DNA of 12,856 nt from JBGSIZ01 sp041742255 (GTDB lineage: Bacteria > Pseudomonadota > Alphaproteobacteria > Rhodobacterales > Rhodobacteraceae), in the NCBI GenBank assembly GCA_041742255.1, contig JBGSIZ010000344.1, positions 1 through 12,856 on the forward strand, read 5' to 3'. How positions within the stretch are numbered: position 1 is the first letter of the stretch; each line of letters opens with the position of its first letter. Position numbers and translations under genes: made by a program. Of the stretch, positions 6,856 through 12,856 are shown piece by piece. The notes under the pieces were generated by a model. It ran no database searches. It had not been told where the DNA came from and saw only the letters and a program-made list of their open reading frames with translations.

Positions 6856-7961
6856 CACAGCACCATATCATCGCGGTGGATCAACGCCGCGCGCCCCTTG
6901 TAGCCCAACAGCGCCTCGATGTCGGCACTCCGGCGACCCATGATCAGACGGGCCTCGTCGGCGGTATAGCGGGCCAAACCAAGGCCCAGACGCTGACCAC
7001 CCGCCGTCAGAATGGTCACCGGATCACCACGCCCGAACCGCCCGGATACCGACGCAATACCGGCGGGCAGCAGGCTCTTGCCCTCGAGCAGGGCTTTGTG
7101 CGCGCCGGCGTCTACCTGCACCTCGCCCTTTGGCTTCATCGCCGCGATCCAGCGTTTGCGGGCCGCCTGCGGGTCCGTTTGCGCCACGAACCATGTGCAA
7201 GCCGCGCCATTTTCAAGCTCCAACAAAGGGTTGCGCGTTGATCCTAAGGTGATGCACATGGCGCACCCTGCCTCGGTCGCGACGCGGGCGGCCATCAGTT
7301 TGGTGATCATCCCGCCCTTGGACAATCCAGACACGCCGTCGCCCGCCATCGCCTCGATCTCGGGGGTGATAAGGTCAATGATATCATATCGTTGCGCGTC
7401 ATGGTTAAGGTTCGGATTGCCGTTGTAAAACCCGTCCACATCGGACAGCAACACCAACTGATCGGCCCCTATGGTCACGGCCACCTGCGCCGCCAACCGG
7501 TCATTGTCGCCATACCGGATTTCGTCGGTGGCGATCGTGTCGTTCTCATTCACAATCGGGGTGACGCCCAATCCGATCAAGGTTTCCATCGTCGCGCGAG
7601 AATTCAGATACCGCCGCCGATCATTGGAATCGTCAAGCGTTACAAGGATTTGCGCAGTGATGATGCCATGGGGGGCCAATACTTCTTCGTATGCACGGGC
7701 CAGCCGGATTTGCCCCACGGCGGCGGCGGCCTGCGATTGTTCCAATGGAAGCGCGCCACCCGGCAACCCCAAAACCACGCGCCCCAGCGCGATAGAGCCG
7801 GACGATACCAGAACAACATCCATGCCCCGTTTGCGCAACCGGGCCACATCCTGCGCCAGCGACAACAGCCAATCGGTCTGCAACTGCCCCGTGGCGCGGT
7901 CCACCAACAAGGCGGACCCGATCTTGACCACCAGCCGCCGCGCGGTGCTTAGGGTTGCCAC
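6855..7961 (-). CDS. proB: Glutamate 5-kinase with C-terminal PUA domain
   Basis: 368 aa, first enzyme of proline synthesis: ATP-dependent phosphorylation of glutamate to glutamyl-5-phosphate. The amino-acid kinase domain shows VVKIGSA (11-17), VSSGSI (52-57), VNENDT (137-142), LSDVDG (172-177) and GLSKGGMITKL (212-222). A PUA domain follows at about 278-352 (KGEVQVDAGA...). Full length matches the two-domain bacterial enzyme, which is usually feedback-inhibited by proline. The start is GTG 7961-7959 with GGAGG seven bases upstream, inside the 3' end of obgE; the two genes overlap by 13 nt. The proB-proA order and overlap indicate coupled synthesis of the two enzymes, which form a channel for a labile intermediate. 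Confidence 0.96.
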   Translation of the reverse strand: MATLSTARRLVVKIGSALLVDRATGQLQTDWLLSLAQDVARLRKRGMDVVLVSSGSIALGRVVLGLPGGALPLEQSQAAAAVGQIRLARAYEEVLAPHGIITAQILVTLDDSNDRRRYLNSRATMETLIGLGVTPIVNENDTIATDEIRYGDNDRLAAQVAVTIGADQLVLLSDVDGFYNGNPNLNHDAQRYDIIDLITPEIEAMAGDGVSGLSKGGMITKLMAARVATEAGCAMCITLGSTRNPLLELENGAACTWFVAQTDPQAARKRWIAAMKPKGEVQVDAGAHKALLEGKSLLPAGIASVSGRFGRGDPVTILTAGGQRLGLGLARYTADEARLIMGRRSADIEALLGYKGRAALIHRDDMVL

Positions 7962-8980
7962 GGTGTGTCCTCCACCACCGCGGACCCCCGGCGGTCTTTG
8001 TCGATCACCCGGCGCAACACGCGCAACACGTCCTGCACGCCTTCGCCCGACACGCCCGACATCAGCATGACCGGCCCGCCCGTGGCGGCCATCAGTTCAT
8101 CGCGCAGGAACGCGCGTTCTTCGTCATCCAGCGCGTCGATCTTGTTCAGAACCGTGATGCGGGGTTTGTCGGCAAGGTTGCCGCCATAGGCTTCCAACTC
8201 GCCAATGATCACATCCCAATCGTTGGCAGGGTCATCGCCAGTGCCATCCACCAGATGCAACAACACCGAACAGCGTTCCACATGGCCCAGAAACATATCG
8301 CCAAGGCCCCGGCCTTCGCTTGCCCCTTCGATCAGGCCGGGAATGTCGGCCACCACGAATTCGGTGCCGTCCACCCCCACAACCCCAAGGTTGGGAACCA
8401 GCGTGGTAAACGGATAATCGGCGATTTTCGGGCGGGCATTAGACGTGGCGGCCAGAAACGTGGATTTCCCCGCATTCGGCATCCCTAACAGACCCACATC
8501 AGCGATCAGTTTCAGGCGCAGCCAGATCGTGCGCTCCACACCTTCTTGGCCCGGATTGGCCCGGCGCGGGGCCTGATTGGTGGCGCTCTTGAAATGCAGG
8601 TTGCCAAAACCACCGTTGCCGCCACGCGCTAGAATGACCCGTTGGCCAATCACGGTCAGGTCGGCGATCACGGTTTCTTCGTCTTCGTCGATGATCTCGG
8701 TGCCAACCGGCACCTTGAGGATGATATCCGACCCGGAAAATCCGGTCATCTGACGGCCCTGCCCGCCTTGCCCGTTCTGAGCAAAGAAATGCTGTTGATA
8801 GCGGAAATCAATCAGCGTGTTCAGACCGTCCACGGCTTCGGCAATCACGTCACCGCCATGGCCACCATCGCCGCCGTCCGGGCCGCCAAATTCCACAAAC
8901 TTTTCCTTGCGGAACGACACGCAGCCGTTTCCGCCGCTCCCCGAACGGATATAGACTTTGGCAAGATCGAGGAATTTCAT
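7949..8980 (-). CDS. obgE: Obg/CgtA GTPase
   Basis: 343 aa. Obg is an essential ribosome-associated GTPase tied to 50S assembly and ppGpp response. The glycine-rich Obg fold covers residues 1-160, with repeated GG motifs such as GGPDGGDGGHGG (32-43). The G domain has the P-loop GMPNAGKST (166-174), switch I TT (192-193), DIPGLIEGA (212-220), NKID (279-282) and a G5 region at SGVSGEG (308-314), where the more common SA is SG. There is no long C-terminal OCT-type domain, only a short acidic tail, as in many alphaproteobacteria. It starts 33 nt after the GNAT gene and its 3' end contains the proB ribosome binding site. Co-location with L21 and L27 is widely conserved. Confidence 0.96.
   Translation of the reverse strand: MKFLDLAKVYIRSGSGGNGCVSFRKEKFVEFGGPDGGDGGHGGDVIAEAVDGLNTLIDFRYQQHFFAQNGQGGQGRQMTGFSGSDIILKVPVGTEIIDEDEETVIADLTVIGQRVILARGGNGGFGNLHFKSATNQAPRRANPGQEGVERTIWLRLKLIADVGLLGMPNAGKSTFLAATSNARPKIADYPFTTLVPNLGVVGVDGTEFVVADIPGLIEGASEGRGLGDMFLGHVERCSVLLHLVDGTGDDPANDWDVIIGELEAYGGNLADKPRITVLNKIDALDDEERAFLRDELMAATGGPVMLMSGVSGEGVQDVLRVLRRVIDKDRRGSAVVEDTPWQP
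7969..7973 (-). promoter_or_regulatory. Ribosome binding site for proB, inside obgE
   Basis: GGAGG on the minus strand lies 7 nt upstream of GTG 7961, within the last codons of obgE. It fixes GTG as the proB start. Confidence 0.8.
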
Positions 8981-9013
8981 CTGGGCTCTTTCGGTGTTCA
9001 GCGTGGCGATAGT

Positions 9014-9535
9014 CTATCGCGCGTCGGTTCTCAAGGCATCGTAGCGGGCGCGGGTCAGGCGGGTCTCGGTCGATGGGGTCGGCACGCCGCGTGCCTTGGA
9101 CATCTCGACGGTCTGCGCGACCACCGCGAACCCCAGTTTTTTCAACACATGGGCGGACCTTGGGTTATCGGACCAATAATCGGCCCGAAGGGCGGTCAGG
9201 TCCGGGTTGTCAAAGGCGGTCTGCACGGCCAATCGCCCCGCCTCGGTCGCATATCCTTGCCCCCAATGCGCGCGGGAAAATGAATAGCCCAATATTCCAT
9301 CTGTTACGGCCATCGTTCCGATGAACGCGCCGTTCAGAAAACACCCCCACACAAATCCATTCCCGCCATAGGGCCGCGCGCGGGTCGCCGTAAACGCCGG
9401 GTCAGCAGGCCAGGGAAAGCCGCCCAATTGCTGCACAACCTCCCAATCACTGACCAAGGCGTGCAGATCGTGCAGGTCATCCGCCGTTAGCCCGCGATAG
9501 GTCAACCGGGCCGACCGGACCATCGCCGCAGTCAT
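9014..9535 (-). CDS. GNAT acetyltransferase, RimJ/RimL type (downstream copy)
   Basis: 173 aa. The acetyl-CoA binding motif A is visible as FSRAHWGQGYATEAGRLA (86-103; the W-G-x-G-Y-A-T-E-A form is typical of RimJ/RimL-like acetyltransferases), followed by DNPRSAHVLKKLGF (123-136), the usual motif B region. Substrate unknown; related enzymes acetylate N-terminal amines of ribosomal proteins or small amines. I start at ATG 9535, which overlaps the stop of the upstream GNAT as ATGA. The frame extends to 9562, but that would lie within the other gene. The two GNATs are distant paralogues in tandem (shared ATEA and DNP-x-SA-x-VL motifs). The gene sits 33 nt before obgE on the same strand. Confidence 0.85.
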   Translation of the reverse strand: MTAAMVRSARLTYRGLTADDLHDLHALVSDWEVVQQLGGFPWPADPAFTATRARPYGGNGFVWGCFLNGAFIGTMAVTDGILGYSFSRAHWGQGYATEAGRLAVQTAFDNPDLTALRADYWSDNPRSAHVLKKLGFAVVAQTVEMSKARGVPTPSTETRLTRARYDALRTDAR

Positions 9536-10074
9536 TTTGCGAGCTTCAGCGCATAGGTCCACGTCGGCACCGTCGCATTGCGGGCCACCGAAAATGCCTC
9601 GGCATCGCCCAGATAGTCAAAGCCCGTGTTGGTCAGCACCCGCGCGGACCCCGGATTGTCCTGAAACACGCTGGCGAAAATCTGGGCGGACCCATGGGGA
9701 TTGGCGGCAATCAATGCACCCACGGCCTCGGTCGCCAAGCCGCCGTTCCAGAACGCGGGGGCCACCCAATACGAGATTTCGGATTGGTTGCGGTCCAGCC
9801 GTTCCAACCCGATCATGCCCATGACTTCGGCGTGGCCTTGGGCGGTGCCATCCATCGCCCACACATCCTCGGTCCGGCCGGGGGCCTGCGCCTGCCGGAT
9901 CATCGCGTCAACGGCACCGGGCGGCAACGGATGCGGCAAATGACGGGTCATGGCGGCGACACGGGCATCGGCGGCATAGCGGCCCAACAGACCCGCATCC
10001 GACGGGCGCACCGGACGCAAGGTGAACCTGTCCGTGTCGATCGTGATCTGGTTGACCACAGGGTGCTGCAACAT
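9532..10074 (-). CDS. GNAT acetyltransferase, RimJ/RimL type (upstream copy)
   Basis: 180 aa. It begins with a typical TDRFTLRPVRPSDAGLL (14-30) strand-helix seen in RimJ/RimL-like enzymes. Motif A is SYWVAPAFWNGGLATEAVGA (101-120), with N-G-G-L instead of the more common G-x-G-Y, and motif B is DNPGSARVLTNTGF (139-152). The ATG at 10074 has an excellent GGAGG seven bases upstream; an ORF extension to 10230 would cross the terminator and rpmA spacer and is rejected. It ends in an ATGA overlap with the second GNAT. It lies after the rpmA terminator, so it may depend on readthrough or its own weak promoter. Substrate unknown. Confidence 0.85.
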   Translation of the reverse strand: MLQHPVVNQITIDTDRFTLRPVRPSDAGLLGRYAADARVAAMTRHLPHPLPPGAVDAMIRQAQAPGRTEDVWAMDGTAQGHAEVMGMIGLERLDRNQSEISYWVAPAFWNGGLATEAVGALIAANPHGSAQIFASVFQDNPGSARVLTNTGFDYLGDAEAFSVARNATVPTWTYALKLAK

Positions 10075-10081
10075 CGGCTTT

Positions 10082-10086
10082 CCTCC
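10082..10086 (-). promoter_or_regulatory. Strong ribosome binding site of the upstream GNAT gene
   Basis: GGAGG on the minus strand with a 7-nt spacer to ATG 10074. It rules out the longer reading frame that starts inside the spacer near rpmA. Confidence 0.8.
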
Positions 10087-10127
10087 TCGAAAACCTGTAG
10101 GGTCGGTCGTGTCACCACAAAATGACA

Positions 10128-10154
10128 AAGGGGACCGGCGGTGCCGATCCCCTT
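10128..10154 (-). terminator. Intrinsic terminator downstream of rpmA
   Basis: On the minus strand AAGGGGATCGG pairs with CCGGTCCCCTT (11 bp with one G-U pair) around a 5-nt loop, followed by TGTCATTTTG, a partial T-tract. It begins 26 nt after the rpmA stop. The tract is imperfect, so some readthrough into the GNAT-obgE-proBA genes is plausible. Confidence 0.75.
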
Positions 10155-10180
10155 CATGTGATGCCATTGAAAGGTTCGGT

Positions 10181-10450
10181 TTACTCAGCGGCCTCCGCCA
10201 CCGGGAGAACCGAAACAAAGGTGCGGCCATTCAGACCCTTGCGGAAGAAAATGGTGCCTTCGGTCATGGCGAACAAGGTGTGATCCTTGCCCATGCCAAC
10301 ACCGTTACCGGCCCAAACCTTGGTGCCGCGCTGGCGCACGATGATGTTGCCCGGAATGACGACTTCACCACCGAACTTTTTCACGCCAAGACGACGACCC
10401 GCGCTGTCGCGACCGTTGCGGGATGAACCGCCTGCTTTCTTGTGTGCCAT
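10181..10450 (-). CDS. rpmA: 50S ribosomal protein L27
   Basis: 89 aa, full length for L27. The N terminus MAHKKAGGSSRNGRDS reaches the peptidyl-transferase centre in the ribosome; the start directly at MAHKKAG shows there is no cleaved N-terminal extension of the Firmicute type. GVKKFGGEVVIPGNIIVRQRGT (split GVKKFGGEV, PGNIIVRQRG) is the conserved core, and KDHTLFA follows at about 55-61. It starts 6 nt after rplU, the standard rplU-rpmA operon, and is followed by a hairpin terminator. Confidence 0.98.
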   Translation of the reverse strand: MAHKKAGGSSRNGRDSAGRRLGVKKFGGEVVIPGNIIVRQRGTKVWAGNGVGMGKDHTLFAMTEGTIFFRKGLNGRTFVSVLPVAEAAE

Positions 10451-10456
10451 GGGGTG

Positions 10457-10888
10457 TTACTCCTGCGCTGCAGCGGCGGCTTTTTTGGCGGCCGGTTTCT
10501 TTTTCGGGGCGGGGGCGGCTTCAACTTCGACGGCAACCTTGGTTGCAGCACCCAGAGCGGCCTTGACGCCAGACGCATCGGCACCTTTTTCAAGGATGTC
10601 GGTGATCCGGACCAGCGTCAGTTGCTGACGGTGGCCTTTCTTGCGCTGGCTACCGTGTTTCCGGCGACGCTTGACGAAGTGGATCGTCTTTTCGCCTTTG
10701 ATCTGGTCGATCACTTCGGCCTGCACAGCGGCATCGGCCACCATCGGCGCACCGATCGTGCCACCCACCATCAGAATCTCGTTGAACTGAATCGTTTCGC
10801 CAGCAACCGCCAGCAATTTCTCGACACGCAGCACATCGCCCGAGGCGACCTTGTACTGTTTGCCACCGGTCTTGAGAACCGCAAACAT
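10457..10888 (-). CDS. rplU: 50S ribosomal protein L21 with Ala/Lys-rich C-terminal tail
   Basis: 143 aa from ATG 10888 (MFAVLKTGGKQYKV), preceded by AAGGA at a 7-nt spacer-like distance; an ATG at 10903 has no usable Shine-Dalgarno. The core to about residue 100 contains FVKRRRKHGSQRKKGHRQ (71-88) and TLVRITDI (91-98), the 23S rRNA binding part. The typical protein is about 103 aa, so the last 40 residues are an extension rich in Ala, Lys and Pro (APAPKKKPAAKKAAAAA), as often seen in alphaproteobacteria. It heads the rplU-rpmA operon and has a clear promoter and a long structured leader. Confidence 0.97.
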   Translation of the reverse strand: MFAVLKTGGKQYKVASGDVLRVEKLLAVAGETIQFNEILMVGGTIGAPMVADAAVQAEVIDQIKGEKTIHFVKRRRKHGSQRKKGHRQQLTLVRITDILEKGADASGVKAALGAATKVAVEVEAAPAPKKKPAAKKAAAAAQE

Positions 10889-11017
10889 TTGGTATTCCTT
10901 CATCTTCCGCGTCTCTAAGGTCCCCCTTGCGGAGTGTTGCGGCCAGTCTGGCCACCCGTGGACTGCGCGCCCTCTTGGGCGTCATTTCGCTTGGTCCCGG
11001 CAAGTCTCTTGCCAAGA
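10889..11017 (-). promoter_or_regulatory. Structured 5' leader of rplU with three hairpins
   Basis: If transcription starts near 11017, the leader is about 129 nt. Three hairpins occur in order toward rplU: GGCAAG/CTTGCC with a 3-nt loop (11013-10999, extendable by an outer CTT/AAG), CGCCC/GGGCG with a 4-nt loop (10981-10968), and GGCCA/TGGCC with a 3-nt loop (10953-10941). CAGTC and GACTG near the third hairpin allow an alternative pairing. This looks like a candidate ribosomal-protein autoregulatory leader; no known Rfam motif was recognised by eye. Confidence 0.45.
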
Positions 11018-11023
11018 TGGCGG

Positions 11024-11052
11024 CTTATCTGCGCAACTACATCCAAAGTCAA
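11024..11052 (-). promoter_or_regulatory. Promoter of the rplU-rpmA operon
   Basis: TTGACT (11052-11047), an exact 17-nt spacer and GATAAG (11029-11024) on the minus strand. The boxes match the sigma-70 consensus at four or five and four of six positions with ideal spacing, the best promoter in the window. Start of transcription expected near 11017. Confidence 0.6.
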
Positions 11053-11085
11053 CCCAGTTCCGCAACGATCGGAGGCATCGAGCAG

Positions 11086-11424
11086 ATGCGCAAACCCCTA
11101 CTTCTGCTGGCTTTTGCCAGTGCCTGCACCCCCACCGCGCAAACCGATGAACGGCTTGCCCGGTTCGGTCTGCCAACGTCCGTGCAGCAGGCGGACGGCC
11201 AACAGCGGCAGTCGTCGATCGAGGTGTTCGTCAAATCCAACCACCCGGCCCTGATCGCCGATATCCGGGCGGGAGGCGGGCAAACTCTGACCGAGGCCAT
11301 GGACCGCGCCCGCATCCCCCAGGCGGACCGGGCCACCCGGATCATCCAGCTCCAAGGCAGCCTTGGAGTATATGAATCCTCGCCCGGCGCGTTGGTGGCG
11401 GCCTTGTCCGCCTACGGGCTATAG
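11086..11424 (+). CDS. Small predicted lipoprotein, function unknown
   Basis: 112 aa. The N terminus MRKPLLLLAFASAC is a short lipoprotein-like signal, with Cys14 after A-S-A; alanine at the -3 position is less usual than leucine. The mature part has no family I recognise; it contains IEVFVKSNHPALIADIRAGG and a C-terminal SPGALVAALSAYGL. GGAGG at 11071-11075 lies 10 nt before ATG 11086. A longer frame from TTG 10927 would overlap the rplU leader and has no signal peptide at its start, so it is rejected. It is divergent from rplU and ends 2 nt from the convergent DUF2059 gene. Confidence 0.7.
   Translation: MRKPLLLLAFASACTPTAQTDERLARFGLPTSVQQADGQQRQSSIEVFVKSNHPALIADIRAGGGQTLTEAMDRARIPQADRATRIIQLQGSLGVYESSPGALVAALSAYGL
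11350..11368. repeat. Perfect 8-bp inverted repeat near the 3' end of the lipoprotein gene
   Basis: CTCCAAGG and CCTTGGAG flank a 3-nt loop, inside codons for QLQGSLGV. It is 54 nt before the lipoprotein stop and about 60 nt past the stop of the convergent DUF2059 gene, so it could shape that gene's transcript end. No T-run follows on either strand. Confidence 0.5.
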
Positions 11425-11426
11425 GA

Positions 11427-12260
11427 TTACAGGTCCGCGCCCAGCATCTGCTGGGCCGACGCCACGCCCAATTCCCTGCTGATATCTTCGAACAACCCGT
11501 CAAACGCCGAAAACAGCGCCCTGTTCAAATCGCGCCCCGCCGGGCTTTCGGAAAACGCGATATAGGTGTCCAGATCGGCATCGCTCGCCGGTTGATAGGC
11601 GAGATTGAGGAACGAATAGACCCATTCGGTCGTGTTGGCGCGGATATCGGGTTCCTGCGTCCACACGTCCGACAGGATCTGCGCCTCGGTCAGGTCGGCC
11701 CCGAACGCACCACCCTTCATCAATCCGACATAGAACGCATAGTTGGAGTTGAGCGCACCCACCACGTTGGTTTCGACCAGATCGTTGATCTCGACAAACC
11801 GCTGCAACTGGGCATTGCGGGGGGTCTCGTCCATGGCATCGATGGCGGCGGCTTCTTTGCTCATTTCCTCAACGGCATCGTCCAGCAGGGCACGGCGGGC
11901 GGCGATTTCCAGTTGCACGAATGTCTTGCCAGGTTCGGTCATGAAAAACGCAAGAATCGCATCGCGGTCGGCGCTGGCCAGCGCATCGGACATGCCTGTT
12001 TCGGCGGCGGTGCGCATCCGGTCCACGTCATAAATCGCGGCAACCGTGCGGGGCCATTCGGCGCTGATCCGGTCGGGGAACATGTCCTGACTGATCTGGT
12101 CGGCATAGGCCAACCCTTCGTCCCGCATGATCCCGATCATCTCGGGCAGGCCCAAAGCGGCAAAAATCCGGGTATCCAGATCATCGCCCGCATGGGCCAC
12201 TGGGGCAAACGGCCACGCCAGAACAAGGGCAGCGACCGGGGCAATCAGACGGTGAAACAT
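11427..12260 (-). CDS. Secreted DUF2059-family protein
   Basis: 277 aa with a Sec signal peptide: MFHR, a hydrophobic core to about residue 20 and AHA before G25, so probably periplasmic. The DUF2059 core lies at about 77-135, with FMTEPGKTF (106-114). A second similar unit occurs at 228-262: ADRDAILAFF-x3-PGK is echoed by ADLDTYIAFS-x3-AGR, both followed by an amphipathic helix. This suggests internal duplication. Function unknown. ATG 12260 has AAAGGA at a good distance; nine extra in-frame codons upstream lack a Shine-Dalgarno. It is convergent with the lipoprotein gene (2-nt gap). Confidence 0.85.
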   Translation of the reverse strand: MFHRLIAPVAALVLAWPFAPVAHAGDDLDTRIFAALGLPEMIGIMRDEGLAYADQISQDMFPDRISAEWPRTVAAIYDVDRMRTAAETGMSDALASADRDAILAFFMTEPGKTFVQLEIAARRALLDDAVEEMSKEAAAIDAMDETPRNAQLQRFVEINDLVETNVVGALNSNYAFYVGLMKGGAFGADLTEAQILSDVWTQEPDIRANTTEWVYSFLNLAYQPASDADLDTYIAFSESPAGRDLNRALFSAFDGLFEDISRELGVASAQQMLGADL

Positions 12261-12287
12261 GACACTTCCTTTGATAACATGTGACAA

Positions 12288-12316
12288 AGATTAGTCCGCC
12301 GCGCCCCCGTTTCCAA
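12288..12316 (-). promoter_or_regulatory. Candidate promoter of the DUF2059 gene
   Basis: TTGGAA (12316-12311), a 17-nt spacer and TAATCT (12293-12288) on the minus strand. Matches are partial (four and three of six), but the predicted start of transcription about 20 nt before ATG 12260 leaves room for the AAAGGA ribosome binding site. Confidence 0.35.
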
Positions 12317-12332
12317 GGGTCGGCAGGTCAAG

Positions 12333-12348
12333 GTGACACAATTGTCAC
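12333..12348. promoter_or_regulatory. Inverted repeat, possible operator in a divergent spacer
   Basis: GTGACA-CAAT-TGTCAC, perfect 6-bp arms with a 4-nt centre, lies upstream of the candidate DUF2059 promoter and 67 nt before the TPR gene. Symmetry and position suit a dimeric regulator; identity unknown. The rest of the 154-nt spacer shows nothing else firm. Confidence 0.35.
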
Positions 12349-12414
12349 TGGCCCCCTTGGACAGCGCGCGCTCTAGGCCTTATTGGAGTGGTCAGAGCCG
12401 CGAAAGGACCCGCC

Positions 12415-12856
12415 ATGATCGTCAATCCCACCCAGATTAAGGCCGAACTGGCGCGCGCTGACGGGCTGTTCCGAATGGGCAAAGGACGGGATGCCGCGCC
12501 GATCCTGCGCGCCTTGATCGCGACCAAACCAGACCTCGCACCAGCACATTTCCTGCTGGGCCAGGTCTTGTGCAGCATGGGTAACGCAGCGCAGGCGCTT
12601 GATCCGCTGGGGACGGCCCTGCGGCTTGCCCCCCGGCAAGCGGTCATTTGGGAGGCCATGTTGCAGGCACTGGGTGACGCTGGCACACCCGAGGCGCGCA
12701 ATGCGTTCGTGGCCCAGTTGCGGCAGGCCCCGCTGCCGCCCCAAACCCGCGACGTCTTGCTGGAAAAGGCCACGCGCGGCGGCCGGGGCACGCTGCGGTT
12801 CGACGTCAACCTGTTGGCCGTGGGAAACGAGTTCTGCCTGCTGGCGATGACGCACG
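12415..12856 (+). CDS. TPR-repeat protein, N-terminal part only
   Basis: Partial gene; 147 codons lie in the window. AAAGGA precedes ATG 12415. Residues about 9-80 form tetratricopeptide-like helix pairs: LARADGLFRMGKGRDAAPIL, then PAHFLLGQVLCSMGNAAQAL and LGTALRLAPRQAVIWEAML. These have the usual G-x8-A-x3 spacing and P at repeat ends. TPRs bind other proteins. After about residue 120 the sequence changes character (GRGTLRFDVNLL), suggesting a different C-terminal domain that is cut off. No signal peptide is seen. The function cannot be assigned from this part. Confidence 0.75.
   Translation, partial: MIVNPTQIKAELARADGLFRMGKGRDAAPILRALIATKPDLAPAHFLLGQVLCSMGNAAQALDPLGTALRLAPRQAVIWEAMLQALGDAGTPEARNAFVAQLRQAPLPPQTRDVLLEKATRGGRGTLRFDVNLLAVGNEFCLLAMTH

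Noticed and set aside
10650..10985. Upstream ORF from ATG 10985 overlapping the rplU start in another frame
   Set aside because: No Shine-Dalgarno, unusual composition (Arg-rich shadow of rplU), and it runs deep into the rplU coding region.
10921..11040. tRNA-like or small RNA gene in the rplU/lipoprotein spacer
   Set aside because: The hairpins do not form a cloverleaf, and no T-loop GTTCRA motif or acceptor stem is found. Best read as an rplU leader.
10927..11085. Longer lipoprotein reading frame from TTG 10927
   Set aside because: It crosses the rplU promoter and leader and would bury the signal peptide; GGAGG supports ATG 11086.
12373..12855. Open frames of about 155-160 codons on the minus strand at the right end
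   Set aside because: They are antisense to the TPR gene, which has a ribosome binding site and clear repeat pattern.

Overview
The window looks like a piece of chromosome from a GC-rich alphaproteobacterium, most likely of the order Rhodobacterales (Roseobacter/Rhodobacter group). This rests on the gene families and their order as I recognise them, not on any search. The main pointers are a ChpT-type histidine phosphotransferase, an olsB-olsA ornithine-lipid pair, the run rplU-rpmA-two acetyltransferases-obgE-proB-proA, a class-II-like heme A synthase and a DUF3553 mini-protein. I see no insertion sequences, phage genes, CRISPR, tRNA or rRNA. The region is core chromosome, not an island.

Layout. 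(1) 1-1384, minus: the 5' end of an M32 carboxypeptidase (runs off the window) preceded by ctaA, joined by an ATGA overlap. (2) 1443-2213, minus: a TrmJ-type RNA 2'-O-methyltransferase, divergent from a degenerate ThiE-like gene (2362-2988, plus). (3) 2985-4614, minus: olsB then olsA. (4) 4770-4952, minus: a 60-residue DUF3553 protein from a TTG start, divergent from chpT (4977-5573, plus) across only 24 nt. (5) 5590-10888, minus: rplU-rpmA, a hairpin terminator, two translationally coupled GNAT acetyltransferases, obgE, proB and proA. (6) 11086-11424, plus: a small predicted lipoprotein, convergent with a secreted DUF2059 protein (11427-12260, minus). (7) 12415-end, plus: a truncated TPR protein. 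No gene-free stretch exceeds 300 nt; the longest is the 197 nt upstream of rplU.

How the genes relate. The block from rplU to proA joins ribosome parts (L21, L27), the ribosome-associated GTPase Obg and the first two steps of proline synthesis. ObgE, ProB and ProA are tightly packed with overlapping ends. OlsB and OlsA are the two acylation steps of ornithine (and possibly glutamine) lipid synthesis. ChpT would pass phosphate from CckA to CtrA and CpdR in cell-cycle or motility control. CtaA supplies heme A for cytochrome oxidase.

I found no obvious new multi-gene system. The best leads are: a three-hairpin leader between a good promoter and rplU; inverted repeats at or just before all three tail-to-tail gene junctions; a ThiE homologue that seems to have lost its active-site residues; and a free-standing DUF3553 domain that resembles the Tudor-like tail of UvrD/PcrA helicases.
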